Source: Pseudomonadota bacterium (GTDB lineage: Bacteria; Pseudomonadota; Gammaproteobacteria; JAKAQQ01). Taken from it: a stretch of 64,000 nt of DNA. A program made the position numbers and the translations under genes. A model generated the notes under the pieces. The model was not told the DNA's origin. It saw only the letters and a list, made by a program, of their open reading frames with translations, and ran no database searches. Location of the stretch: the NCBI GenBank assembly GCA_021798115.1, contig JAJZYM010000001.1, forward strand, positions 232,421-296,420, in the 5' to 3' direction. This document shows positions 9,661-22,761 of this stretch, in pieces (position 1 is the first letter of the stretch; the number at the start of each line of letters is the position of its first letter).

Positions 9661-10092
9661 ATGACTCGTGGCCAACATTCGCGTACGGTCCTGGCCTTGC
9701 TGGGAGTTTTCCTGCTCCCGGCGCTTCACGCCGCCCCCATGCTTCGGCCCGGACTCTGGCGCTACGACATTCATATCCGCAACGGCGGCCACAATACCAG
9801 CCATACGCTGGAGCATTGCTACAAGAAGGCCCGACTTCTGAAACCCGACACACCCAAGGAGTGTGAGACTCCGGCGCTCCATATCCAGGGCGCGACGGCA
9901 CGGTGGGTGGTGGCATGCACGCTGGCAAACGGCATGGTTCATATCCGTGCGCGGGGGATCATTACCTATCTCGACGGAGGGAACGCCTTTCAGGAATCCT
10001 CGGTGAGCCACATCACAATGCCCACAACAGGAACCCGTGTCTTCCAAGTGCGCATGACCGGGAGGCGGCTGGGGGCGTGTCCGAAAGGGTGA
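9661..10092 (+). CDS. Secreted DUF3617-like periplasmic protein
   Basis: A 143-residue protein with an N-terminal signal peptide (LALLGVFLLPALHAAP, cleavage likely after HA). The mature part opens with MLRPGLWRYDIHI, which resembles the start of DUF3617 proteins (a small periplasmic family of unknown role), and it has four spaced cysteines that could form disulfides, as in that family. ATG 9661 is chosen because it follows CTGGAG at a good distance and begins the signal peptide; the upstream in-frame ATG at 9637 would bury it. It stands between the methylcitrate unit and an Omp85-like gene in the same direction. Confidence 0.7.
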   Translation: MTRGQHSRTVLALLGVFLLPALHAAPMLRPGLWRYDIHIRNGGHNTSHTLEHCYKKARLLKPDTPKECETPALHIQGATARWVVACTLANGMVHIRARGIITYLDGGNAFQESSVSHITMPTTGTRVFQVRMTGRRLGACPKG

Positions 10093-10197
10093 AATGAGGA
10101 CGATTGCGCTTGGGCACGGCGTGGCTCGTGGCGCGTGCCAGACCGTTTCGTGGTCCCTGCCAGATAGTGGCCGCCGCGGTCACGGCACAGGCACAGC

Positions 10198-11919
10198 ATG
10201 ACGCGCCCGCGGCGATCGGCGGATTCCCTTTGGTGTTGGTGGCTTGCCGTCGTCCCGGTTCTGGCCGTCGCCCGGGCCGGCCCGCGCCCTGTTCCTGTGG
10301 GGATGGTGAGTTGCGCACGGTTTCTTCCCCCAAAGGTTTCGGTCAGCGCCGGGCCGTGGGCTTATGCGCATCTCTGGTCACTCCTCCAGAAGCAGGGCTA
10401 CGTGTTGCGTGCGGTCCGGATCAAGCGCATCAATGTCTTCGATCTTGCGCGTCCCGGCGAGAATCTCTGGTACACCCGCCTCGTCGACTTTCTGCACATT
10501 CAGACACGTGCCTCAACCGTCCGGGCGCTTCTTTTCCTCCATGCGGGACAACCGGTGCGTGCCCGGACGGTCTACGAAAACGAACGTTTCCTGCGTTCGT
10601 TGGGCTTCCTGCGCAACGCTGTCGTGGTGCCGGTGGATTGTCGCCACCGTAAAGTTACGGCCCGGGTGATCACCTACGACGCATGGACACTCAAGCTTGA
10701 TGTCAAATTTGGCCGCGTCGGAGGAAGCAACGAAACCCGCTACAAGTTGGTCGACACCAATTTTTTGGGATTCGGGAAAACGATTGGGATCGGTCGGGCC
10801 ACGACGCTCGAACGGTCTGAGACAATTTACGAATACAAGGATCCCGCTCTCTTGGGCAGCCGATGGCAAGGGCAGTTTTTTTACGATCAACTTTCAGACG
10901 GGGCTCGCAGGATCGTCGATGTGGGTCGACCGTTTCTGCGCGATACCACCCCTGTTGCGTGGAACTTTGCCGAGTTGGACCAGCAAGAAGATCTGCAGAT
11001 CTATGACCACGGTGCACTGACCGATCTTGTGCCCTGGGACGAGAAATCACTGACGGCCAGTTACGGACGGCTTTATGCGGCACGGGGGAGTACCTTTGAT
11101 CGGCTGTTTCTTGTTGCGCGTGTGGAGGACGACACGTACGGCATTCCCACCGCCGTCGATCAGGCCGCGCTTGATGCCACGATCCCGAGACCCGATCGGC
11201 GGGAGCACGGTCTTGGCCTCGGTTGGCAGAGTTATCAGGACCGCTTCGCGAGTTTCGAGAACATCCGCTACATCGGTCGTGTAGAAGACTACGATCTTGG
11301 CTGGAACATGTCCGCCCGGCTGCTTTTCGACCCGACATTTCTGGGCAGCTCCGCCACCGGCTGGGCCGGGCGCTTCGCCGCGAGCGATGGATGGCGGGTG
11401 GGCTCGCACGGACTTTTGCTCGGCCACCTCGCACTGCTCGGGCAGAGCATCGACGGTCGCCTTGAGAACGGTGTCCTGCGTACGGGTCTCACGCTCTACG
11501 AACAAACCTGGCCGTTTCAGACCCTTGTTCTGCATGGAGCGTACGCCGGCGAAGTCCATCCGTTTCCTGAAAATTTTCTCTATCTCGGAGGCGCAAACGG
11601 GTTGCGCGGTTATCCCAATTTCTTCCGGATTGGCACACAGCGTTGGATCACGACCGTCGAAGACCGGATCGTGACGCCCATCGTCCTGTTGCACACGTTC
11701 GAGATCGGCTTCGTGGCGTACGCCGATGCCGGCGCCGTCCGTCGTCTCTCGCCGGGAGGCTGGAGCCGGATCTTCGCGGACGTTGGGGGGGGATTGCGTC
11801 TCGGCAATTTGCGAGGCGCCTACGGACAAGTGCTTTACTTCACGCTGGCCTGGCCCCTCGTGCGGACACCCAACGTTCCGAGCCATCAGTTCGTCGTGGG
11901 CGACCAGGTGCGGTTTTGA
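10198..11919 (+). CDS. Omp85/BamA-superfamily outer membrane protein with apparently one POTRA domain
   Basis: A 573-residue outer-membrane barrel. After an arginine-rich N-terminus and hydrophobic segment (signal peptide-like, residues about 10-27), residues about 70-165 look like a single POTRA domain (LRSLGFLRNAVVVPV is a typical POTRA core). The rest is beta-rich with alternating aromatic residues. The hallmark Omp85 motif is LGGANGLRGYP near residue 465, equivalent to the (V/L)RGY/F loop of BamA and TamA. The protein ends in phenylalanine, as outer-membrane barrels do. BamA has five POTRA domains and TamA three, so this is neither. The stop overlaps the ATG of rsmG by one base (TGATG). 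Substrate and partners are unknown. Confidence 0.78.
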   Translation: MTRPRRSADSLWCWWLAVVPVLAVARAGPRPVPVGMVSCARFLPPKVSVSAGPWAYAHLWSLLQKQGYVLRAVRIKRINVFDLARPGENLWYTRLVDFLHIQTRASTVRALLFLHAGQPVRARTVYENERFLRSLGFLRNAVVVPVDCRHRKVTARVITYDAWTLKLDVKFGRVGGSNETRYKLVDTNFLGFGKTIGIGRATTLERSETIYEYKDPALLGSRWQGQFFYDQLSDGARRIVDVGRPFLRDTTPVAWNFAELDQQEDLQIYDHGALTDLVPWDEKSLTASYGRLYAARGSTFDRLFLVARVEDDTYGIPTAVDQAALDATIPRPDRREHGLGLGWQSYQDRFASFENIRYIGRVEDYDLGWNMSARLLFDPTFLGSSATGWAGRFAASDGWRVGSHGLLLGHLALLGQSIDGRLENGVLRTGLTLYEQTWPFQTLVLHGAYAGEVHPFPENFLYLGGANGLRGYPNFFRIGTQRWITTVEDRIVTPIVLLHTFEIGFVAYADAGAVRRLSPGGWSRIFADVGGGLRLGNLRGAYGQVLYFTLAWPLVRTPNVPSHQFVVGDQVRF

Positions 11920-12605
11920 TGACCGTGGCAAGTGCGGACAAGGAACTCGGGCCCACTCAGCATTCTCTTCTTCGCCCGTGGCTGACGGGCCTCGACGGGC
12001 AAGACGCCGCCGTCTTTCTCGACGCTCTCGCCCGCTACCTCGAACTCCTCCACCGGTGGAGCCGGGCGTACGATCTCGTGGGCCCGAACGAGTTCGGCCG
12101 TCTGGTGGCCCGTCACGTTCTTCCGTCCCTCGCTCTTGCCACGCACCTGAATCCACGGGCTTCACTGCTCGACGTCGGTTCCGGGGCGGGGTTCCCGGGG
12201 CTTGTGATCGCACTGCGCGATCCCACCCGACGGGTTGTTCTCGTTGAGAGCAACGGGAAAAAGGCTCGTTTCCTCGATCACGTGGCGCACCGCCTGAATC
12301 TCGAGCATCTGCGGGTCGTCCACGACGACGTCCGTCGCTTCCAGGAGGGCCCGTTCGACGTGGTCACGGCACGGGCCTGGGGATCGGCCCGGGATCTCCT
12401 GGCTGCCAGCGGCCATCTGGCTCACGAGGCGACGGTCTGGTATCTCCTCAAAGGCCGGCGGGGGCGCACGGAGGTCGACGCTTTGTCGCCTGCGTGGCGG
12501 CCGGTCTTTGCCCCCCTCTTCCCCGCCGCTTTCGGGCGGAGAGAAGATTTTCTGCTGACGGTGGTACGATCGAACCCCTCTCCTTCCACCGGGCGATCCA
12601 CGTGA
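11919..12605 (+). CDS. rsmG: 16S rRNA (guanine(527)-N7)-methyltransferase RsmG
   Basis: SAM-dependent methylation of G527 in 16S rRNA. The 228-residue product is a little longer than most. The SAM-binding motif [17 protein letters not shown] and the following [13 protein letters not shown] are diagnostic. ATG 11919 gives a family-like N-terminus with the [16 protein letters not shown] segment; an upstream extension in the same frame is antisense-free read-through of the barrel gene and is rejected. The 3' end overlaps the GTG of parA by four bases. rsmG-parA-parB-atp is a common origin-proximal order. Confidence 0.95.
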   Translation: MTVASADKELGPTQHSLLRPWLTGLDGQDAAVFLDALARYLELLHRWSRAYDLVGPNEFGRLVARHVLPSLALATHLNPRASLLDVGSGAGFPGLVIALRDPTRRVVLVESNGKKARFLDHVAHRLNLEHLRVVHDDVRRFQEGPFDVVTARAWGSARDLLAASGHLAHEATVWYLLKGRRGRTEVDALSPAWRPVFAPLFPAAFGRREDFLLTVVRSNPSPSTGRST

Positions 12606-13435
12606 GCACCATCGTTGCTGTCGCCAACCAGAAAGGGGGTGTCGGAAAAACGACGACCGCCGTCAACCTCGCGGCCGCCCTGGCGAGTCACCGTCTGCCG
12701 GTTCTTCTCGTCGATCTCGACCCCCAGGCCAACGCCACGGCAGGGGTCGGAGTCGACAGGCGACGCCTCAATGCGTCCGTCTACGACGTCCTCGTCGGTG
12801 GTCGGTCGGTCGCCGGTCTCCTCCACGAAGTGGAGACGGGTCCCCTGCGTTTCCGCCTTTTGCCCGCGCATCCCGATCTGACGGCCGCTGAAGTCGTCAT
12901 GACGCGCGAGGGGGGGGCCGAGCGGCGGCTCGCCGAGGCGTTGGCACCCCTGCGCGAAGGGTTCACGTGGATCCTGATCGATTGCCCCCCGAGCCTGAAC
13001 GTTCTGACCCTCAACGCGCTCGTCGCGGCCGACAGCGTTCTCATCCCGGTCCAATGTGAATACTACGCCCTTGAAGGTTTGAGCGCTCTTTGCGCCACGA
13101 TCGAACGGGTGCGCGCGAGTGTCAACCCTCGGCTCGTCATCGAAGGGCTTTTGCGCACCATGTACGACCCACGAAGCAATCTCAACCAGGAGGTTGCGCG
13201 TCAGCTGCTCGACCATTTCGGTAGCCAGGTTTTCCGGACCATCATTCCGCGCAACATCCGCCTCGCCGAGGCCCCGAGCCACGGACGGAGCGCACTCGCG
13301 CACGATCAAGGCGCCAAGGGGGCGTGGGCCTACTTCCTACTCGCGCGCGAGATCCTGGTCCGCCGGGGCATGATGACGTCCGACCCCTCCGACCCGTCCG
13401 GCCTGGAGGAGCGGCCATTTGCCCCCGGGGGTTGA
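12602..13435 (+). CDS. parA: Chromosome partitioning ATPase ParA (Soj family)
   Basis: Dynamic ATPase that segregates the origin region with ParB and parS sites. The deviant Walker A motif KGGVGKTT is at residues 11-18, followed by [14 protein letters not shown]. The catalytic-site stretch [15 protein letters not shown] is also present. The 277-residue length is typical of chromosomal ParA/Soj proteins without an N-terminal regulatory domain. GTG 12602 is chosen because it overlaps the rsmG stop and gives the standard [12 protein letters not shown] start. parB follows, with its reading frame opening before parA ends but its proper start 43 bases downstream. Confidence 0.96.
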   Translation: MSTIVAVANQKGGVGKTTTAVNLAAALASHRLPVLLVDLDPQANATAGVGVDRRRLNASVYDVLVGGRSVAGLLHEVETGPLRFRLLPAHPDLTAAEVVMTREGGAERRLAEALAPLREGFTWILIDCPPSLNVLTLNALVAADSVLIPVQCEYYALEGLSALCATIERVRASVNPRLVIEGLLRTMYDPRSNLNQEVARQLLDHFGSQVFRTIIPRNIRLAEAPSHGRSALAHDQGAKGAWAYFLLAREILVRRGMMTSDPSDPSGLEERPFAPGG

Positions 13436-13478
13436 TAGAATCGCGGCAACAGCGGGTGATCCGAGGGAGGTGCGCAAG

Positions 13479-14348
13479 ATGGCGAAGAAACCGGCTTTGG
13501 GACGCGGGCTTGAGGAACTTCTCGGACGCACGACCGTCGTCGGCGGTGAGACGGAAGGCGAGGGGGATGTGCGATCCATCCCCATCGAGTGGCTCACCCC
13601 CGGCCCGTATCAGCCGCGGCGCAGCATGGATCCCGATGCGCTCGAGGATCTGGCGGACTCCGTGCGTCGTCACGGCATTGTGCAACCGGTGCTCGTTCGC
13701 CGGTTGGCCGCCGACCGCTATGAGATCGTTGCCGGCGAGCGGCGTTGGCGTGCCGCGCAGAAGGCGGGGCTTCGGGAGATCCCCGCGATGGTTCGCTCGC
13801 TCGACGATCGCACGGTTTTGCAGATGGCGCTCATCGAGAATGTCCAACGGGCCGATCTGAGCCCGCTCGAGGAGGCACAGGCACTCGATCGTCTGTGCCG
13901 GGAGTTCGGCATGACGCACGAGGAGGCGGGGCGTGCGGTCGGCCGTTCACGAGCGACGGTATCGAATCTCCTCCGCCTTCTCGATCTTGACGAGGAGGTG
14001 CAGCGTGAGGTTTTGGACCGCCGCCTCGACATGGGCCACGCGCGGGCGCTTCTTGCTCTTCCCGCGGAAGAACAACGGGGCCTGGCCCGCCGCGCGGTCC
14101 GGGAGAAACTCTCGGTTCGTCGTCTTGAAGCTCTTGTGCGCGCGGCCCAGAAGGGATCCGTCAAGCGCACACGGTCGAAGGCCACGGCCGATCCCGATCT
14201 GGCGCGTGTGGCCCGTCTCCTGGGCGAGCGGCTGGCCGCTCGAGTCGAGATTGTCCCTCGCTCCGGAGGGGGGGGGCATCTCAAGATCCACTATGAGAGC
14301 CTGGCGGCTTTCGACGAGCTCATGGAGCGACTCTCCGTCGAACTCTAG
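13479..14348 (+). CDS. parB: Chromosome partitioning protein ParB
   Basis: CTPase and parS-binding partner of ParA. The 289-residue protein starts with the typical AKKPALGRGLEELLG sequence. The catalytic box YEIVAGERRWRAAQKAG (GERRxRA) follows near residues 87-103. A helix-turn-helix region (HEEAGRAVGRSRATVSNLL) lies near residues 147-165. ATG 13479 has a good ribosome binding site (GGGAGG, 8 bases upstream). An in-frame ATG at 13419 would add 20 unlikely residues overlapping parA. The C-terminus is the short dimerisation domain. Confidence 0.96.
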   Translation: MAKKPALGRGLEELLGRTTVVGGETEGEGDVRSIPIEWLTPGPYQPRRSMDPDALEDLADSVRRHGIVQPVLVRRLAADRYEIVAGERRWRAAQKAGLREIPAMVRSLDDRTVLQMALIENVQRADLSPLEEAQALDRLCREFGMTHEEAGRAVGRSRATVSNLLRLLDLDEEVQREVLDRRLDMGHARALLALPAEEQRGLARRAVREKLSVRRLEALVRAAQKGSVKRTRSKATADPDLARVARLLGERLAARVEIVPRSGGGGHLKIHYESLAAFDELMERLSVEL

Positions 14349-14385
14349 AGCCTCTTCGCCGCCGCCACGAGAAGAATCGCCATAG

Positions 14386-15651
<1,266 letters not shown>

Positions 15652-15701
15652 AGCGCGAAAGACGCGCACCACCGTTTTCGTTCCGCCACCGTCGAGGGTA
15701 A

Positions 15702-16001
<300 letters not shown>

Positions 16002-16046
16002 TCTCGCGGGACTCAGCACGGCGGTGCCGCACCCAGGAGGAAACGT

Positions 16047-16520
16047 ATGAATCTTGACCTCACCTTTCTCGGTGAAGTCGTCGGCTTCGTCCTCTTCGTC
16101 GGCTTTACCCTGCGTTACGTTTGGCCTCCCATTCTTGCCGCCATCGAGCGACGGGAACGTGAGATTGCTGCGGGTCTCGAGGCCGCCGAACGGGGTCGGC
16201 AGGCGCTCGCGGACGCGGAGGCGCGTACGGCCGAGATGATGCACGAGGCCCGCGAGCGCGCGGCACGACTGCTCGACGACGCGACGCGTCAGGTGGCCCG
16301 CCTTCTCGAAGAAGGGCGACGTGACGCCGAACGCCAACGCGCCGAAGCCTTGGCGGCGACCGAAGCTCAGATCGAGCAGGCCGTTATTCGCGCTCGTGAT
16401 GAGCTGCGGGCCGACCTGGGCCGTCTTGTGGTGATCACGGCCGGGCGCCTTCTCGAGCGCGAGGTCCGCGCTGAGGATCACGAACGCCTCCTGGCCGAGG
16501 CGGCTCGGGAGCTGGGATGA
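16047..16520 (+). CDS. atpF: F0F1 ATP synthase subunit b (AtpF)
   Basis: Peripheral-stalk subunit of 157 residues. One N-terminal membrane helix ([19 protein letters not shown]) is followed by a long charged coiled coil (repeats such as [18 protein letters not shown]). The last helix contacts delta. ATG 16047 has a strong ribosome binding site (AGGAGG, 6-7 bases upstream). The stop overlaps atpH by four bases (ATGA). Confidence 0.96.
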   Translation: MNLDLTFLGEVVGFVLFVGFTLRYVWPPILAAIERREREIAAGLEAAERGRQALADAEARTAEMMHEARERAARLLDDATRQVARLLEEGRRDAERQRAEALAATEAQIEQAVIRARDELRADLGRLVVITAGRLLEREVRAEDHERLLAEAARELG

Positions 16521-17047
16521 TGGACCGACAGAGTTTGGCCCGCCCCTACGCCCGCGCGTTCCACGATTACGCCCGCACGCACGGTGCGTTGGACCTTTGG
16601 GAGAGGTTCCTCGAGGTGGGCGCCGCACTGGCCGCCGACGCACGAGTGCGCGGAATGTTGGCTGATCCTCGCCGTACTCCGTCGGAAAAACTCACGCTTC
16701 TGGCCCGCCTTCTGGACTTCGGGGACGAGGCCCGACGTCGTGCCTGCGGGCTGCTTCTCGAACATCGGCGTTTTGCTCTCCTGCCCGCAATCGCCATGGA
16801 GTTTCGTGCGCTACGGGCCCGCGACGAAGGTTGGGTCGATGTCGAGGTCACAACCGCGCGCGCGGTCCGGGAAAACGCTCTGGAACCGCTGGCACGTGCT
16901 CTTGAGGCCCGATGGGGGCGGCGCCCGCGCGTTCGTGTTCGGACCGAGCCCAACCTTCTGGCGGGTGCTGAGATTCGCGTCGGGGATACGGTTCTCGATG
17001 CCTCCCTCCGCGGTCGACTCGCCCGGTTGGCCGCGGCTGTTTCGTGA
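16517..17047 (+). CDS. atpH: F0F1 ATP synthase subunit delta (AtpH)
   Basis: Links the peripheral stalk to the top of F1. The 176-residue product has the typical start [13 protein letters not shown], and the C-terminal half ends in a short beta segment ([20 protein letters not shown]) that is the family signature. Two consecutive ATG codons lie at the start (16517 and 16520); the first overlaps the atpF stop. Position between atpF and atpA is canonical. Confidence 0.95.
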   Translation: MMDRQSLARPYARAFHDYARTHGALDLWERFLEVGAALAADARVRGMLADPRRTPSEKLTLLARLLDFGDEARRRACGLLLEHRRFALLPAIAMEFRALRARDEGWVDVEVTTARAVRENALEPLARALEARWGRRPRVRVRTEPNLLAGAEIRVGDTVLDASLRGRLARLAAAVS

Positions 17048-17096
17048 ATCGGGTATTTCAATCACCGTCTCGAACGGGGCGGCAAGGTGGAGTGAC

Positions 17097-18650
17097 ATGA
17101 TCGAAAACGACCATCTGAGCGCAGCGGAGATCAGCGATCTCCTGCGGCAACGGCTCGAGGCCGTCGACTGGCGTCCCGAGGAGCACGACGTGGGCACCGT
17201 GGTGACGGTGACCGACGGCATCGTCCGCATTTACGGGATCGCGGGCGTGCAGTACGGGGAGATGATCGAGTTCCCGGGGCCGGTTTACGGCCTCGCGCTC
17301 AATCTCGAACGGGATGTTGTGGGCGCTGTGATTCTCGGCGACTACCGGCACTTGCGCGAGGGTGACCGTGTGCGAACAACGGGACGAATCCTCGAGGTCC
17401 CGGTGGGCGAAAGTCTGCTTGGTCGGGTGGTGGATCCTCTCGGCCGGCCCCTCGACGGGCGTGGTCCCGTGGCGGCCAAGGAACACGCACCGATCGAGAA
17501 AGTTGCCCCGGGCGTGATCACACGGCAGTCCGTCGGCCAACCGCTGGCCACCGGGCTCAAGGCGATTGACAGCATGGTCCCGATCGGTCGTGGGCAGCGG
17601 GAGCTCATCATTGGCGATCGCCAGACGGGCAAGACCGCCATTGCCATCGATACGATCATCAACCAGAAAGGAACCGGTGTCCGCTGCATTTATGTGGCCG
17701 TTGGCCAGAAAGCGTCGAGTGTCGCCGCCGTCGTCCGCAAGCTCGAGGAGCACGGCGCCCTCGAGCACACGATTGTGGTCGCGGCGAACGCCGCTGAAGC
17801 GGCGGCCCTGCAGTACATCGCACCGTACAGCGGTTGCACCATGGGCGAATATTTCCGCGACCGTGGCGAAGACGCGCTCATCGTCTACGACGATCTCACC
17901 AAGCACGCTTGGGCCTATCGTCAGATCTCTCTTCTGCTCCGCCGCCCCCCTGGCCGCGAGGCGTACCCCGGCGATGTTTTCTACCTCCACTCGCGACTTC
18001 TCGAGCGGGCGGCTCGCGTCAATGCGGAGTACGTGGCCGAGAAAACCGGGGGGCGGGTGCGCGGACGGACGGGATCCCTCACGGCACTGCCGGTCATCGA
18101 GACCCAAGCCGGGGACGTGTCGGCCTTCATCCCGACCAATGTCATCTCGATCACGGACGGACAAATCTATCTCGAGACCGATCTTTTTAATGCGGGGGTA
18201 CGCCCGGCGATCAACGCGGGGCTTTCGGTTTCGCGGGTAGGAGGCGCGGCCCAGACCAAGATCATCAAGAAACTCGGCGGTGGTGTCCGTCTTGCTCTTG
18301 CCCAGTACCGCGAGCTTGCCGCCTTTGCTCAGTTCGCCTCCGAGCTCGATGAGGCAACGCGTCGGCAGCTTGAGCGCGGGCGTCGTGTCACCGAGCTCAT
18401 GAAACAAAAACAGTACACCCCCCTCAGCACCGCGGACATGGCCGTGGGTCTTTTCGCTGCCAACGAAGGGTTTCTCGACACCCTCGCGGTCGAGGAGGTC
18501 GGGGCGTACGAGCGTGAACTGTTGGGCTATTTCCGAGCGACCGCCCGACCTCTTTACGAGCGTATCAACACTAACGGAGACTACGACGAGACGACCGCGC
18601 GGGAGCTGCGTGCCGTTGTCGAGGGCTTCGTTCGCGAGACACGGGGTTAA
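17097..18650 (+). CDS. atpA: F0F1 ATP synthase subunit alpha (AtpA)
   Basis: Non-catalytic nucleotide-binding subunit of F1, 517 residues. The Walker A motif GDRQTGKT is near residues 173-180; the signature [17 protein letters not shown] is in the C-terminal third. ATG 17097 follows GGTGGAG and begins the normal [16 protein letters not shown] sequence. The same frame is open upstream through atpH, but that extension is out of frame with atpH and is not part of the protein. Confidence 0.98.
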   Translation: MIENDHLSAAEISDLLRQRLEAVDWRPEEHDVGTVVTVTDGIVRIYGIAGVQYGEMIEFPGPVYGLALNLERDVVGAVILGDYRHLREGDRVRTTGRILEVPVGESLLGRVVDPLGRPLDGRGPVAAKEHAPIEKVAPGVITRQSVGQPLATGLKAIDSMVPIGRGQRELIIGDRQTGKTAIAIDTIINQKGTGVRCIYVAVGQKASSVAAVVRKLEEHGALEHTIVVAANAAEAAALQYIAPYSGCTMGEYFRDRGEDALIVYDDLTKHAWAYRQISLLLRRPPGREAYPGDVFYLHSRLLERAARVNAEYVAEKTGGRVRGRTGSLTALPVIETQAGDVSAFIPTNVISITDGQIYLETDLFNAGVRPAINAGLSVSRVGGAAQTKIIKKLGGGVRLALAQYRELAAFAQFASELDEATRRQLERGRRVTELMKQKQYTPLSTADMAVGLFAANEGFLDTLAVEEVGAYERELLGYFRATARPLYERINTNGDYDETTARELRAVVEGFVRETRG

Positions 18651-18653
18651 TCC

Positions 18654-20943
<2,290 letters not shown>

Positions 20944-20949
20944 ACTCAC

Positions 20950-21372
20950 ATGATGCGCATCCGCGTTCAAATCGTTGATCCCGAGGCCCCACTCTACAGC
21001 GGAGAGGCCGACGCCGTTTTCGCGCCGGCCGAGCTCGGCGAGGTCGGGATCATGCCCCGTCATGCGCCGCTTCTGACCCGCCTTCGCGCGGGAGAAGTGC
21101 GCGTTCGTCACGACGTCGGGGAGGAAAGCTTTTTCGTCACGGGTGGAATTCTCGAAGTGCAGCCTTTTGCTGTGACCGTGCTTGCGGACCGCGCCGTTCG
21201 TTCCGCCGAGCTCGACGAAGAAGAAGCGCGACGGGCGCGTCAACGGGCCGAGGAACGGCTCGCGCAAAAGGCGGCCGAACTCGATATTGCGCACGCGGAG
21301 GCGGAGCTTGCCGAGGCAGTGGCGCGTCTTCGGGCCATCGAACGGTTGCGCAAGATCGGCGTCCTCAAGTGA
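20950..21372 (+). CDS. atpC: F0F1 ATP synthase subunit epsilon (AtpC)
   Basis: Inhibitory central-stalk subunit, 140 residues. The N-terminal beta sandwich contains the conserved ELGEVGIMPRHAPLLT stretch, and the C-terminal half is the two-helix inhibitory domain. Two ATGs are adjacent (20950 and 20953). The stop overlaps the GTG of glmU by four bases, so glmU is probably translated from the atp transcript. Confidence 0.96.
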   Translation: MMRIRVQIVDPEAPLYSGEADAVFAPAELGEVGIMPRHAPLLTRLRAGEVRVRHDVGEESFFVTGGILEVQPFAVTVLADRAVRSAELDEEEARRARQRAEERLAQKAAELDIAHAEAELAEAVARLRAIERLRKIGVLK

Positions 21373-22754
21373 GTAAAGCGTCCGCTCGTGCGACACCTCC
21401 TCTTGCGGTGATCGTGCTGGCCGCGGGCCGCGGAACACGGATGCGCTCGGAACGTCCCAAGGTACTTCAGACACTGGCCGGGCGTCCACTTCTCGATTGG
21501 GTTCTCGAGACCGCCCTCTCGCTGAAGCCGGAGCGAATCCTTCTTGTCCACCCTCCGGTTGCCGATTGGATCCCGGCGGGCGTTCCTCGGCTCACGGGCG
21601 TTGTGCAGCCAAGTCCACTCGGGTCCGGTGATGCGGTTCGTTGCGCTCTTCAGCATGTCGATCCCGGCGATCGCATTCTCGTTCTTTATGGCGACGTGCC
21701 TCTGGTTTCCCTCGACGACATCGCGGGTCTCCTCGATGTCGTGCAGGATGACGGGCTCGCCCTTCTTACGGCCCGACCCCGGGATCCCGGCGGATACGGG
21801 CGCGTGTTGCGCGACGCACGGGGTCGGATCTGCGCGGTTCGTGAAGAACGCGATCTCGATCCGGCAGACACCCTCAAGTTAAAGGAGATTAACACGGGGA
21901 TTATGACGGCCCGCGCCGCCCGCTTGGAACACTGGCTCCGCGATCTTCGGAACGACAACGTTCAGGGCGAATATTACCTTACGGATGTTGTGGCCCGGGC
22001 GGTGGCCGAAGGCTCTCCGGTTCTTGATCGTGAGGCCCGCGACGGCGACGGGGCACTCGGGGCCAACGACGCTCGAGACCTGGCTCGCCTCGAAGCGGTG
22101 GTTCGCCGACGCAAGGCCGAGGCCCTTCTTGACGCGGGTGCCCACGTTCTCGACCCCCTGCGGCTCGACGTACGCGGGACGGTGGTTGTGGGGCGCGACG
22201 TCGTCCTCGACGTCGATGTGATCCTCGAGGGACGGGTCGAACTCGCCGACGGTGTTCGCGTCGGTGCGTTTTCCTATCTCCGCGATGTGACGGTGGAATC
22301 CGGTGCGGAGATACGACCGTTTTCGCATCTTGAGGACGCGCGTGTGGGCGCCGGCTGCCGCGTAGGGCCGTACGCCCGGCTCCGGGACGGGGTTGTGCTT
22401 GCCGGGTGTGTGCGCATTGGTAATTTTGTTGAACTCAAGAAATGCTCGATTGGCGATGGAAGCAAAATCCCGCACTTGAGCTACGTCGGAGATGCCCGCA
22501 TCGGCCGAGACGTGAACTTCGGGGCCGGTGTCGTTACCGTCAACTACGACGGCACGAACAAGAATATGACCGTCGTTGAGGATGGGGCCTTCGTCGGCTG
22601 TGGCAGCGAACTCGTGGCACCGGTGGTTGTGGGGGCAGGCTCCTACGTTGGCGCCGGCTCGACGGTGACCGAGGACACTCCCCCGGGCGAGCTCACTCTC
22701 GCCCGAGCCCGACAGGTGACGGTCCGGGGCTGGCGTCCCCCGGGCAAACGCTGA
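21369..22754 (+). CDS. glmU: Bifunctional UDP-N-acetylglucosamine pyrophosphorylase / glucosamine-1-phosphate acetyltransferase GlmU
   Basis: Makes UDP-GlcNAc for peptidoglycan and LPS. The N-terminal uridylyltransferase half starts with LAAGRGTRMRSERPKVLQ and contains YGDVPLV. The C-terminal half is a left-handed beta-helix built from hexapeptide repeats, with VGDARIGRDVNFGAG and VNYDGTNK at the acetyltransferase site. The length, 461 residues, is normal. Start GTG overlaps atpC. glmS follows seven bases after the stop, the order seen in many gammaproteobacteria. Confidence 0.97.
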   Translation: MSKASARATPPLAVIVLAAGRGTRMRSERPKVLQTLAGRPLLDWVLETALSLKPERILLVHPPVADWIPAGVPRLTGVVQPSPLGSGDAVRCALQHVDPGDRILVLYGDVPLVSLDDIAGLLDVVQDDGLALLTARPRDPGGYGRVLRDARGRICAVREERDLDPADTLKLKEINTGIMTARAARLEHWLRDLRNDNVQGEYYLTDVVARAVAEGSPVLDREARDGDGALGANDARDLARLEAVVRRRKAEALLDAGAHVLDPLRLDVRGTVVVGRDVVLDVDVILEGRVELADGVRVGAFSYLRDVTVESGAEIRPFSHLEDARVGAGCRVGPYARLRDGVVLAGCVRIGNFVELKKCSIGDGSKIPHLSYVGDARIGRDVNFGAGVVTVNYDGTNKNMTVVEDGAFVGCGSELVAPVVVGAGSYVGAGSTVTEDTPPGELTLARARQVTVRGWRPPGKR

Positions 22755-22761
22755 CCGTGCC

